Source: [Eubacterium] saphenum
GTDB taxonomy: Bacteria > Bacillota > Clostridia > Oscillospirales > Ruminococcaceae
Assembly (NCBI GenBank): GCA_004555855.1
Contig: SFJQ01000007.1
Location: 1-33,093 of the forward strand
DNA: 33,093 nucleotides
Direction: 5' to 3'
The notes beneath the pieces are model-generated. The model did not search any database. It was not told where the DNA came from and worked only from the letters and a program-made list of their open reading frames with translations. Shown here in pieces: positions 17,644 to 25,882 of the stretch (positions are counted from its first letter, which is position 1; the number at the start of each line of letters is the position of its first letter). Made by a program: the position numbers and the translations under genes.

Positions 17644-18021
17644 ATGAAAGACAGGATTCTGGAGTCCAAGGAAAACTATCTTGAAACGATTTTAATTCTG
17701 CAAAATCGCTGCGGCGAGGTGCGAAGCATTGACATCGCGGCTGAAATGGATTTTTCCAAGCCGTCGGTTAGCGTTGCGATGAAGAATTTGCGGGCGGAGG
17801 GCTGCATAAACGTTGACGAAAACGGCAAAATTACCCTGACCGACGAGGGACGGGAAATCGCCGAGCGCGTTTATGAGCGGCATCTTTTGTTCACCGAGTG
17901 GCTGATGTCGATGGGAATTTCCGAGAAAACCGCCGCCGAGGACGCTTGCCGAATGGAGCATTGTTTAAGCGAGGAGAGCTTTGCGGCGATTAAGAGCTAC
18001 ATCAAAAAGCACGGACTTTAA
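17644..18021 (+). CDS. Short DtxR/MntR-family metal-dependent repressor
   Basis: A 125-residue winged-helix regulator. Residues 1-70 are the DNA-binding domain (SIDIAAEMDFSKPSVSVAMKNLRAEG) and 71-125 the dimerisation and metal-binding domain. The protein is near MntR in length and lacks the SH3-like third domain of DtxR. The metal site reads N11, E14, H80, C102, E105, H106. ACRMEH thus matches the DtxR iron-type Cys-x-x-Glu-His rather than the MntR Glu-x-x-Glu-His, while N11 replaces the Met of DtxR and the Asp of MntR. GGGGGAG precedes the ATG. Its stop overlaps the next gene by one base. Metal specificity and targets are inferred only. Confidence 0.9.
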   Translation: MKDRILESKENYLETILILQNRCGEVRSIDIAAEMDFSKPSVSVAMKNLRAEGCINVDENGKITLTDEGREIAERVYERHLLFTEWLMSMGISEKTAAEDACRMEHCLSEESFAAIKSYIKKHGL

Positions 18022-18890
18022 TGGGGGTTTTTGATTTGAAGATTGTCTGTCTGATTGAAAATACTGCCGTGAATGACAAGCTGTTTTCCGAGGAAGGGCT
18101 GTCGCTTTTTGTCGAGTACAATGGGAAAAATTACCTGATTGACGCGGGACTCACGGGAAAGGCTGTCGAAAACGCAAGGCGAATGAGATTGCCGATAGAC
18201 GAGCTTTCGGGCGTTTTCATCACGCATAATCATCTCGCTCACATCGGCGGTATCGACAGCATAATGCGCCTGAATCCGAACGCGCCGATTTATCTTCGTG
18301 CGGGAGCAAAGGCTGAGGTTTTCCGAAAGAACGGGCTTTTCAAAACGCCCGCGGGTATCGGGAAAGGTTTTTTCAAAAAATACGCCGAAAATCTGATTTT
18401 GTTCAACAACTTCTCCGAGGTTTGCGAGGGCTTTTATCTTGCGAGCTGCGAGGATTTTGAAGAGAAATGCGAAAATCCCGACAAGAGCTATTTTGTAGTT
18501 CCCGAGGGCGAGAAAAAGCCGCAAATTGCCGATTTTTCGGACGAGAGCTTCGCGGTGATTTTCCCGAAAAAGCGCAAATCGGACGGCTTGATTTTGGTCG
18601 GCGGGTGCTTTCACTGCGGCGCGGAAAATATGCTTCAAACGGTTCAGCGGCGCTGGGCGGGGATACCCATTCTTGCGGTAATCGGCGGGTTTCACCTTTC
18701 GGGGAACAATCCGAAATCGCTTAACTGCACGGCTGATTACGTCACGGCAACCGCGAGAGCGCTCAAATTTTCGGGCGCGGAGAAAATCTACGCTTGTCAC
18801 TGCACGGGCTTTAAGGGCTTTGATTTAATGGACGAAATGCTCGGTGACAGAATAATGTACCTTGGCGGCGGAGAAGCACTGGAGTTTTAA
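18021..18890 (+). CDS. Metallo-beta-lactamase-fold protein with an altered HxHxDH motif
   Basis: A 289-residue MBL-fold protein resembling the dihydropterin-type branch (7,8-dihydropterin-6-methyl-4-aminobenzene phosphate synthase relatives). Visible elements are YLIDAGLTG, the metal motif H69-N-H71-L-A73-H74, GCFHCGAEN (H198), IGGFHLSG and CHCTGFKG (H260). The Asp expected in HxHxDH is Ala, so a two-metal site is unlikely to be intact. The ATG at 18021 has no clear ribosome-binding site. TTG at 18036 has GGGGG 8 bases upstream and gives MKIVCLIENT, a better N-terminus, and may be the true start. The one-base overlap with the repressor suggests one operon and metal-linked regulation. Confidence 0.82.
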   Translation: MGVFDLKIVCLIENTAVNDKLFSEEGLSLFVEYNGKNYLIDAGLTGKAVENARRMRLPIDELSGVFITHNHLAHIGGIDSIMRLNPNAPIYLRAGAKAEVFRKNGLFKTPAGIGKGFFKKYAENLILFNNFSEVCEGFYLASCEDFEEKCENPDKSYFVVPEGEKKPQIADFSDESFAVIFPKKRKSDGLILVGGCFHCGAENMLQTVQRRWAGIPILAVIGGFHLSGNNPKSLNCTADYVTATARALKFSGAEKIYACHCTGFKGFDLMDEMLGDRIMYLGGGEALEF

Positions 18891-18934
18891 CGGCACGCTT
18901 TCGGGTACTCAAAAAAATAAAGTGAGGAATTGAA

Positions 18935-20029
18935 ATGAAACTTGGAATGGTCGGTTTGCCGAATGTCGGCAAAAGCACTTTGTTCAACGCGCTGACAAAC
19001 GCGGGCGCGCAGTCTGCGAATTACCCGTTCTGCACGATTGAGCCGAACGTGGGCATCGTAAGCGTTCCGGACGAGCGTCTGGACAAGCTCGCGGAGATGT
19101 ATCACCCCGAAAAATTCACTCCGGCAACGCTTGAATTTGTCGATATCGCGGGACTGGTAAAAGGCGCGTCAAGGGGCGAAGGTCTTGGAAACAAGTTTTT
19201 GTCGAATATCCGCGAGGTTGACGCGATTGTACACGTTGTGCGCTGCTTCGAGGACGACAACATCATTCACGTTGACGGTTCAATCGGCGCGGCGCGCGAT
19301 ATCGAAACGATAAATCTGGAGCTGATTTTCTCGGATTTGGAGATACTTGACCGCAGAATTGACCGCGCGAAAAAGGCTGTCAAGGGCGACAAATCCCTGC
19401 AAAAAGAGGTTGATTTTTTCGAGAGCCTGAAGGCGCATCTCGAGGAGGGAAAATCCGCGAGAAGCTATGATTTCTCGGACGAGGAGCGCGAGATGCTCCA
19501 CGACACGCCGCTTTTGTCGAACAAGCCGGTTATCTACGCGGCGAATTTGTCCGAAGCGGATTTCAAGAACGGCGTTGAAAATAACGCGCAGTATAAAGCG
19601 GTGCAGGAAATCGCTGCCGAGGAGCACGCCGAGGTTCTTCCGATTTGCGCGCAGATTGAAGCGGAAATTGCGGATATGCCCGACGAGGACAAGGAGCTGT
19701 TTCTCGCGGATATGAACCTTGAAAGCTCGGGACTTGCGCGAATTATCAAGACGGGCTATCGCTTGCTCGGGCTGATTTCGTTCCTCACGGCGGGCACGCC
19801 CGAGGTAAGAGCTTGGACGATTACCAAAGGCACGAAAGCTCCTCAGGCTGCGGGAAAAATTCACACGGACTTTGAAAAGGGCTTTATCCGCGCGGAAATT
19901 GTCGGCTTTGAGGATTTGATGAGCTGCGGGTCGATGGCTGCGGCAAAGGAAAAGGGACTTGTTCGGCTTGAGGGCAAGGAATACGTTATGCAGGACGGCG
20001 ACGTGACGCTGTTCAGATTTAACGTGTGA
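18935..20029 (+). CDS. ychF: Redox-regulated ATPase YchF (Obg family)
   Basis: YchF is an Obg-family P-loop protein that binds ribosomes and prefers ATP. The 364-residue protein has G1 GLPNVGKST (7-15), G3 DIAGLVKGASRGEGLGNKFL, and NLSE in place of the guanine-specifying NKxD, the known change that shifts the family to ATP. A helical hairpin lies between (about residues 130-200) and the C-terminal TGS domain includes FLTAGTPEVRAWTI and ends in GDVTLFRFNV. TGAGGA precedes the ATG. The NERD-domain gene follows 11 bases later. Confidence 0.97.
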   Translation: MKLGMVGLPNVGKSTLFNALTNAGAQSANYPFCTIEPNVGIVSVPDERLDKLAEMYHPEKFTPATLEFVDIAGLVKGASRGEGLGNKFLSNIREVDAIVHVVRCFEDDNIIHVDGSIGAARDIETINLELIFSDLEILDRRIDRAKKAVKGDKSLQKEVDFFESLKAHLEEGKSARSYDFSDEEREMLHDTPLLSNKPVIYAANLSEADFKNGVENNAQYKAVQEIAAEEHAEVLPICAQIEAEIADMPDEDKELFLADMNLESSGLARIIKTGYRLLGLISFLTAGTPEVRAWTITKGTKAPQAAGKIHTDFEKGFIRAEIVGFEDLMSCGSMAAAKEKGLVRLEGKEYVMQDGDVTLFRFNV

Positions 20030-20040
20030 GGGAGTGAACG

Positions 20041-20781
20041 GTGAATAGAATAATTCGCTGCAAAAACGCAAACAACAGGAAAATCGCAGTGCTTCTGGTT
20101 TTGCAGGTCATTCTCGGAGTTGCGCCGGTACTGCTGCTGATTGCGTTTGTGATGTTCAAGATGTACGAAACAAAGCCGCTGGGATTTGTCATAATCGGAT
20201 TGATTTTCGCTTGCAACGCGGCATATATGATATTTGCTCGGAGATACAATATCCTGAACAGCGGCAGAAACGGCGAGAAAAATTTATACAAAGCGGTGAA
20301 AAAGCTCGAGGGGAACAACATAATTTTCGTAAATCTCCCCATTCGCTATAAACGCGGGCGCTCCGAGGTTGATATGCTGATAATCAGCCCGAAGGGCGTT
20401 GTGATAATCGAGGTCAAAAACCACTCGGGGACGATTTCGGGCAACTGGAAAGCCGAGAAATGGGTTCAGCATAAGTTTTATCGAAACGGAAAAACCACGT
20501 CTGCCGATATGGACAATCCCATAAAGCAAATGCGCCGACAGCGCGACATAGTGAAGAGCATTTTCAATGCGGCGGGCGAGGACGTTTGGGTGGACACGGT
20601 TTTGTACTTTTCAAACCCGAATGTCCGCCTGAAGCTCAATCTCCGTGAAAACGATTATGTTTGCCTCGGGACAAGGGAGCTTATGCGCTTCCTCACCGAA
20701 TACAAAAGCGGCAGGACAATTTCCAAGGCGCAGATGGAAAAATTTGCAAATATTCTTGATGAAGCAAAGGCAAACATCTGA
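20041..20781 (+). CDS. NERD-domain membrane protein
   Basis: A 246-residue protein with two hydrophobic helices near the N-terminus (about residues 14-40 and 44-65), then a NERD domain (about 76-190). The nuclease-like core is visible as SEVDMLIISPKGVVIIEVKNH, where the Asp and the Glu-x-Lys fit the PD-(D/E)xK arrangement, followed by GTISGNW. NERD proteins are predicted nuclease-related domains, often membrane-anchored, with no settled role. The start is GTG at 20041, supported by GAGGGAG upstream. It is the last gene of the plus-strand run, and the 311 bases after it carry no gene. Confidence 0.85.
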   Translation: MNRIIRCKNANNRKIAVLLVLQVILGVAPVLLLIAFVMFKMYETKPLGFVIIGLIFACNAAYMIFARRYNILNSGRNGEKNLYKAVKKLEGNNIIFVNLPIRYKRGRSEVDMLIISPKGVVIIEVKNHSGTISGNWKAEKWVQHKFYRNGKTTSADMDNPIKQMRRQRDIVKSIFNAAGEDVWVDTVLYFSNPNVRLKLNLRENDYVCLGTRELMRFLTEYKSGRTISKAQMEKFANILDEAKANI

Positions 20782-21060
20782 CAATTTTTTCCCGAAAAAT
20801 AACATTTTTTCCCTTTACGTTCTGTAAAAAAATCGGGTTATTATTCAACATTTTCCACGTTGAATGCTGTTTGAAACGTGTGGAAAACCGCAGAATTTCA
20901 AACTTTTCAGCATTGTTTTCAACAATTTTTCCGAAAAAGTCAAGCTAACGGCATTAAAAACGGCTTTTTTCTGTTGAAAGATATGTTGATAATGTGAAAA
21001 CTGTCTGCAAAAAAATGAACATAAATTTTCGCCGAAAAATCTCGTTTTCGGACAAAAAAA
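20782..21060. other. AT-rich gene-free region with nested dyads
   Basis: No reading frame here is convincing. An 18-base left arm at 20859-20876 pairs in three blocks with 20896-20902, 20908-20912 and 20918-20923 (TTTGAAA/TTTCAAA, TGCTG/CAGCA, GTTGAA/TTCAAC). A competing hairpin pairs TTTTCCACGTT (20851-20861) with AACGTGTGGAAAA (20875-20887). TGTGGAAAA (20879-20887) and TGTTGATAA (20984-20992) resemble DnaA boxes. The region lies between convergent genes. It may be a 3' untranslated structure, a small RNA or a DnaA-titrating site; none is proven. Confidence 0.4.
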
Positions 21061-21061
21061 G

Positions 21062-21087
21062 CCGCCCTCGGTTTTATTCGGGGGCGG
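21062..21087. terminator. Bidirectional terminator between convergent genes
   Basis: CCGCCCTCG at 21062-21070 pairs with CGGGGGCGG at 21079-21087 around an 8-base loop. On the minus strand it is followed by TTTTTTT (21054-21060) and lies 6 bases after the phosphodiesterase stop. On the plus strand it is followed by TTATTTTATT, so it can also stop transcripts from the NERD-domain gene. Confidence 0.85.
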
Positions 21088-21092
21088 TTATT

Positions 21093-24000
21093 TTATTGCG
21101 TGTTTGCAAGGCTCGGCGTCTGATTTCTGAGGATTTCCTCAAACTTCTCGCAGCTCATCGGCTTGTAGTAGAAGAAGCCCTGAATCATATCGCAGCCCAG
21201 CTCCTTGAGGAAGTCAACCTGCGTTTGGGTTTCGACGCCCTCGGAAACGGTTTCGAGATTGAGGCTCTTCGCGAGCGTTACAACCGAGGTGATAACCTTG
21301 CGGTTTTTCTCGGTGAGGTCGTTTTTGAGGAAGAACCCGCCGTCGATTTTCAGCGTATCGAACGGCAGCATTGTTATCAGGTTAAGGCTGGAGTAGCCCG
21401 AGCCGAAATCGTCCACGGAAATGCGATAGCCGCGCTCCTTGAACCAGCTTACCGTTTCAATCAGCTTTTCGATGTGGTCGGTGAGCAGGCTCTCGGTAAT
21501 TTCCAGCTCGATATACTTGTGAGGAACGCCGATGTTGTCAATCAGCGCGTTCAGCTTTTCGCAGAAGGTGTCGTCGCCGAGGTGATGACGGCTCACGTTG
21601 AGCGAAATCAGCGGCACGTCTATGCCTATCCTCAGCCAGCGTCTGATATCGGCGATTGAACGGCGGTAAACGGCAAAATCCATATCGGTGATGAAGCCGT
21701 TTTCCTCGAAAATCGGCACAAACTTTGCCGGAGAAATAACCTCGCCGTTCGGTCTTATCCAACGCGCAAGCGCTTCCGCTCCGACAACCTTTCCGGTTTC
21801 GATGCTGATTTTCGGCTGATAGAACACCTGAAACTCGTTGTTTTCAAGCGCCGTGAACATATTCGCTTCGATATAGCGCCGCTCCTTGATTTTCTCGCGG
21901 AGCGCATCGTCGAAGAACGCGATGAGATTTTCGTGATAATAAGCGCGGTCGCGGACAGTTTTCTGCGCTCTGATGGCACGGTCAACGCCGCCCATAACGC
22001 CGACGCTGTCGCTTTCCATATCATAAGCGCCCGCAATCAGATAAATCGTAAGTCTGAGCTTTCGCAGGACCTGTTTTTGAATTTCCTGCATAATCAGAGT
22101 AAGCCGGTCGGTGAACTCCTCGGCGCTCTCGTTTTTGAGAAGCATTACAAACCGAGAACCCTCGGAGCGGCACAAAAGCTCGCCCGCGACGACTGAATCC
22201 TTTAAAATCTCGGAAACTGCGATGAGGATTGAGTTTCCTGTTTCGTAGCCCTTTTCCTCGTTTAAACGGCGGAAATCCGCGATATTGATGATAGTTACAA
22301 AACGGTGGACGTTCTTTTCCTCGTTTGTAAGCTGAAGCGCTTCCGCAGAAAATACGTTAAAAGTCATAAGTCCCGTGAGAGTATCGGACATATTGACTTT
22401 TCCGAGGCAGTCGGTGATATCGGTTGAGCTGATGTGATAGCGCGGCTCACCGTTTGTGTTTGTATCGATAGAAGCCGCGATGTCAAGCCAGCGGCGCTCA
22501 TCGGCAGCATAGTATGCGCTTGACGCGTAAAGCTCGCCCTTTTCGAGCTTTTTCGCAGGGCATTCCTCGCAGGGCTTGTCACGCCCGCGGATTTTCTTGT
22601 AGCAGATATCGCCCGTTTCCAGACCGTAGTGCTCGTGCGCGGCGTCCTGAACGAGGTCAACCCTGTATTCGCCCGGCACAATTGAAAAACCTTCAATTCT
22701 GTGGTCGTTGATAATCGTTCTGTTGAGGCGTTTTACCGCAATTTCATTTGTATTGTTTCTGTACTCGCCGTACATTTTTGTGAGGGCATTTTCGAGCGCG
22801 TCGATAATCTGGATATCCTGCGCGTTCAGCTCAAAGCTGCTGTTGAAGATAATCGCGAAAAACTCGCAGACAAGTCCCTCGTACTTTATTGCGCGGCATT
22901 CGGCGCAGATTGCTCCGTTAGCCAGCGAAACTCCGTTGATTTTTTCGCCGCCGCTGTGGATACGCAGCTTTGTCTTGTTGAACAAAATCGACTTCAAATC
23001 GTTGTCCGAGAGGTCAATTTTGAGCATCGGACAGGTTTCGAGCGGATTTCCTGTAGCGTTATAGGTGAGGTTGCGGAAGAATTTTCCGTGGTCGTCGCTG
23101 TACACGAAGATATTAGAAGCGCCGAGCAGCTCGCCTGCCGTTTTGAACGCTTCTTTCATATAAAGCATTCTGTCCTTCTCGCTCTTGCTGCAAAACGCCT
23201 GCAAAACGAGCGCGTAAACCTTGGAAGAGCCGCTAACATTGCTGTACAAATCGGGCGAGGAAACCTCCGAGAGGTGCTGATAGGCGCTCATAGACATCGC
23301 GGGCGAGTAGCTCATATAGCATCTTCCGCCGCTTCTGTGCGCTTCGCCGAGAGCCGCCATAGCCTCCGCGTAAACGTCCTCAAGACGGTGCGCGTTTTTG
23401 AATGTGGACACGCCGACGCTGACGGTACAGGTGTTGCCGTCGAAAATATAGTTTTTGACGTTCACGATAACACGCTTTGCGAGATTGTCCAGAAACGAAT
23501 TTTCCTCAAATGTCACGAATATCAGAAATTCACCGTCGCGAACTCTTGCGATAAAGCAGTCGCGCTCGCAGACGCTTATTCCCAAAAGGATTTTTGCAAC
23601 GGTTTTCTGGAGATAATCCGTGTATTCCGTTCCGGATTTTGCCATAATTCCGCGAAAATCGTCAATTCCCACGGCAAGAAGTCCTGCGTAAGTGTAGCAG
23701 TTTGCGCCCTTGCGCTTCTCCTCGATAATCTCGCGGAAAGCGTTGAGGTTATATGCCTCGGTGAGCGGGTCGAGCTTTTCTGAGAGCCTGTCTTTGGCGG
23801 TTTGCTCGCCGGTAACGTCAAGAACTCTTCCGATATATTTTATAGGAAGCTCGTTTTCATCGCGAACCAGCTTTCCCTCGAGCTTTATCCGAACGGTATC
23901 GCTGTTTTCGTTAACCACGCGGATTTCGCAGGAAACCTCGTTTTCGCCGTGCTCCATCGCGGAGCAAAAATTGCTGAACTCGGGCAAATCCTCCGAAAAA

Positions 24001-24221
24001 ACGCCTCCGTTGCTGATAACGGCTTCTCTGAAATGGGAAATCGGGTCGTTTGTGCCGTTGATTTTGCAGAACATCGTGTTGTACTGATAAAACAAATCAT
24101 CGGCGATGTGATATTCCCAAAGACCGAAGCGGGAATATTCCGAAAGAATGGAATTTTTCACTTTTTCCTCGGAAAGAGCGCGCTTCAGGCGTTCTATTTC
24201 AAATTCTTTTTCTTCGGACAA
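21093..24221 (-). CDS. Cyclic-di-GMP phosphodiesterase with PAS, two degenerate GGDEF, GAF-like and EAL domains
   Basis: A 1042-residue cytosolic signalling protein with no clear membrane helix. In order: PAS-like domain (about 20-135), a GGDEF fold whose motif is RDGEF (about 140-300), a GAF-like region (about 335-480), a second PAS-like domain carrying CYKKIRGRDKPCEECPA (near 540), a second GGDEF fold reading EGSRF (about 610-770), and an EAL domain (about 785-1035). The EAL domain keeps EALAR (E816), SLNVSR, EITES, DDFGSGYSS, LKID, SEGVET and QGFF, so c-di-GMP hydrolysis is predicted, while neither GGDEF site looks able to make c-di-GMP. TTG at 24221 is the likely start, 8 bases after GGAGG; a GTG at 24230 lies inside the ribosome-binding site. 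The gene lies downstream of a second EAL gene, 37 bases away. Confidence 0.92.
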   Translation of the reverse strand: MSEEKEFEIERLKRALSEEKVKNSILSEYSRFGLWEYHIADDLFYQYNTMFCKINGTNDPISHFREAVISNGGVFSEDLPEFSNFCSAMEHGENEVSCEIRVVNENSDTVRIKLEGKLVRDENELPIKYIGRVLDVTGEQTAKDRLSEKLDPLTEAYNLNAFREIIEEKRKGANCYTYAGLLAVGIDDFRGIMAKSGTEYTDYLQKTVAKILLGISVCERDCFIARVRDGEFLIFVTFEENSFLDNLAKRVIVNVKNYIFDGNTCTVSVGVSTFKNAHRLEDVYAEAMAALGEAHRSGGRCYMSYSPAMSMSAYQHLSEVSSPDLYSNVSGSSKVYALVLQAFCSKSEKDRMLYMKEAFKTAGELLGASNIFVYSDDHGKFFRNLTYNATGNPLETCPMLKIDLSDNDLKSILFNKTKLRIHSGGEKINGVSLANGAICAECRAIKYEGLVCEFFAIIFNSSFELNAQDIQIIDALENALTKMYGEYRNNTNEIAVKRLNRTIINDHRIEGFSIVPGEYRVDLVQDAAHEHYGLETGDICYKKIRGRDKPCEECPAKKLEKGELYASSAYYAADERRWLDIAASIDTNTNGEPRYHISSTDITDCLGKVNMSDTLTGLMTFNVFSAEALQLTNEEKNVHRFVTIINIADFRRLNEEKGYETGNSILIAVSEILKDSVVAGELLCRSEGSRFVMLLKNESAEEFTDRLTLIMQEIQKQVLRKLRLTIYLIAGAYDMESDSVGVMGGVDRAIRAQKTVRDRAYYHENLIAFFDDALREKIKERRYIEANMFTALENNEFQVFYQPKISIETGKVVGAEALARWIRPNGEVISPAKFVPIFEENGFITDMDFAVYRRSIADIRRWLRIGIDVPLISLNVSRHHLGDDTFCEKLNALIDNIGVPHKYIELEITESLLTDHIEKLIETVSWFKERGYRISVDDFGSGYSSLNLITMLPFDTLKIDGGFFLKNDLTEKNRKVITSVVTLAKSLNLETVSEGVETQTQVDFLKELGCDMIQGFFYYKPMSCEKFEEILRNQTPSLANTQ

Positions 24222-24258
24222 ATATATCACCTCCGAATTTCAGCCGATAATTTCAGCT

Positions 24259-25689
24259 TTAACTCTGTTTTTCCCATAATTCGTCAAATTCCTTTAGCTT
24301 CATCGGCTTCGAGAAATAGAAGCCCTGAACCATATTGCAGTCGATTTCTTTCAGGAAGTCGATTTGGTCCTGCGTTTCCACTCCCTCGGAAATAACGTTC
24401 ATTTCGAGGTTTTTCGCCATATCGACAACCGATGAGATAACGGCTCTGCCCTTCTTGGAGTTTACCATTCCGTTGAAGAACTCGCGGTCGATTTTCAGCA
24501 CGTCCGCGGGGATATCCTTGAGCAGATTGAGCGAAGAATAGCCCGAACCGAAGTCATCAATCGACAGCTTGAAGCCTATCTCGTGGAGCTTTTGCATAAT
24601 CGCAATCATACGGTCCGCGTCCTCGGTGAAAACGCTTTCGGTAAGCTCCAGCTCGATGTATTCATAAGGAATTTCGTATTTATCGACAATTTCTCTCAGA
24701 CGCCAGATATAGTCGTCGTCGTTTATGTGCAGGCGCGACTGGTTGACGGAGATGACGATAGGCTTTTTCCCGTTGTCAAGCCAGCGGCGGAGCATTATGC
24801 AGACTTCCTCCAGAATGAAGAAATCCAGCTCCACAACAAACCCGTTTTTCTCGGCAAGCGGGATAAAGTCGCCGGGGCAAACGAACCCGAACTCCTTGCT
24901 GTTCCAGCGGATAAGCGCCTCTGCGCCGACGATTTCGCGGGAATTTGTGCCGTATTTCGGCTGAAGATAGCATTCAAATTCGCGATTTTTGAGCGCCTGA
25001 GGCATCGCGTTCTCGAAGTCCTTCTCACGCAGCGAAATCTCGCGGATTTTCCCATCATAGAAAGCAACGTCGCTGTTGTGCTTGTTTTTGATGGATTTTT
25101 TCGCGAGCTTTGCGCGGTCCACAGCCATCGTGAAATCAACCGCTTCATATTTCCCGAGGCACTGTCCCAGACGGCAGATGCCCGCGCTGAAATTCACGGG
25201 ATATTTTATAAAGAAAGAATTTCTTCTGTCAAACTCCGTGAAAATCTCGTGCAGACGGTTTTCAATCTCGTTATCGGGCGAGTTTTTGATAAGGCACGCG
25301 AAATTATCCTCGGAAATGCGCGCAAAAAGCTCCTCCTTGTCGAGGCAGTCGGCGAGCGTTTTGTGGATACGCGCGAGAATACGGTCGCCCTCGTCATAGC
25401 CAAGGCGGTCGTTTATGTACTTGAATTTGTCGATGTCAAGAACCACCATCGCCAGCTTCTCCGGCGGGTTTTTCCTGACGATTTTTGCACAGTCGCGGAA
25501 AAATCTGCTTTTGTTTTTTCCGCCGGTAATCGGGTCTGTGTCCTGAAAATGACGGTTTCTGACCGAGAAAAAGATGATTATTCCAACCAGCAGAACCGTA
25601 AACACTCCGCCCACGGCAATCCACACATAAGCATTTTCAGCAGAAAATAAGGCGGAAACCGCTACTTCCGACGATATTCCCAAAATCAT
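24259..25689 (-). CDS. Membrane-anchored cyclic-di-GMP phosphodiesterase (degenerate GGDEF, intact EAL)
   Basis: A 476-residue protein with one N-terminal hydrophobic helix (about 19-43) and a cytoplasmic GGDEF-EAL module. The GGDEF fold begins with DTDPITGGKNKSRF and keeps LDIDKFKYIND, but its signature is SEDNF (126-130), so cyclase activity is unlikely; it may bind GTP as a regulatory domain. The EAL domain keeps EALIRW (E257), SVNQSR, ELTES, DDFGSGYSS, LKID, SEGVET and QGFYF. The start is ATG at 25689, with GGGAGG at 25700-25705. An open frame to 25740 cannot be used because the promoter -10 lies at 25739-25744. It is the first gene of a two-gene operon under a cre-bearing promoter. Confidence 0.92.
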   Translation of the reverse strand: MILGISSEVAVSALFSAENAYVWIAVGGVFTVLLVGIIIFFSVRNRHFQDTDPITGGKNKSRFFRDCAKIVRKNPPEKLAMVVLDIDKFKYINDRLGYDEGDRILARIHKTLADCLDKEELFARISEDNFACLIKNSPDNEIENRLHEIFTEFDRRNSFFIKYPVNFSAGICRLGQCLGKYEAVDFTMAVDRAKLAKKSIKNKHNSDVAFYDGKIREISLREKDFENAMPQALKNREFECYLQPKYGTNSREIVGAEALIRWNSKEFGFVCPGDFIPLAEKNGFVVELDFFILEEVCIMLRRWLDNGKKPIVISVNQSRLHINDDDYIWRLREIVDKYEIPYEYIELELTESVFTEDADRMIAIMQKLHEIGFKLSIDDFGSGYSSLNLLKDIPADVLKIDREFFNGMVNSKKGRAVISSVVDMAKNLEMNVISEGVETQDQIDFLKEIDCNMVQGFYFSKPMKLKEFDELWEKQS

Positions 25690-25738
25690 TATATATAATC
25701 CTCCCGAACCCTGATGAGTCATCATATTACATACTAAC

Positions 25739-25767
25739 ATTATACCAAATTATGTAAACGGTTTCAA
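25739..25767 (-). promoter_or_regulatory. Promoter of the phosphodiesterase operon
   Basis: Read on the minus strand, TTGAAA (25767-25762) and TATAAT (25744-25739) are separated by exactly 17 bp, almost a perfect housekeeping promoter. Transcription should start near 25732, which rules out the upstream start codons of the first gene. Confidence 0.85.
25752..25767 (+). promoter_or_regulatory. Catabolite-response element (cre) over the phosphodiesterase promoter
   Basis: ATGTAAACGGTTTCAA matches the Bacillus cre consensus WTGNNARCGNWWWCAW at every position. It covers the whole -35 hexamer and 10 bp of the spacer of the minus-strand promoter, so binding of CcpA or a related LacI-family protein should repress. 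It lies 116 bp from the amylase promoter. The consensus match is seen; the regulator is inferred. Confidence 0.65.
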
Positions 25768-25882
25768 GCCCTTTTTAGCATTTTTTCAATTTTTGCCTAT
25801 TTTTCTTAAAAAAATTGTTAGTATTTCACAATAGTTTTGTAACATAATTGTCATAAGTTGCCATTAAATTTTTCATATTATC

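Noticed and set aside
20782..21060. Chromosome origin (oriC)
   Set aside because: Only two imperfect DnaA-box-like sites are seen, no dnaA or dnaN is near, and no strand-skew switch can be judged from this window. Kept only as a low-grade observation.
25731..25824. Inverted 9-mers ATACTAACA (25731-25739) and TGTTAGTAT (25816-25824) between divergent promoters
   Set aside because: Nine-base matches in AT-rich DNA can arise by chance and they do not align with either promoter in a consistent way.
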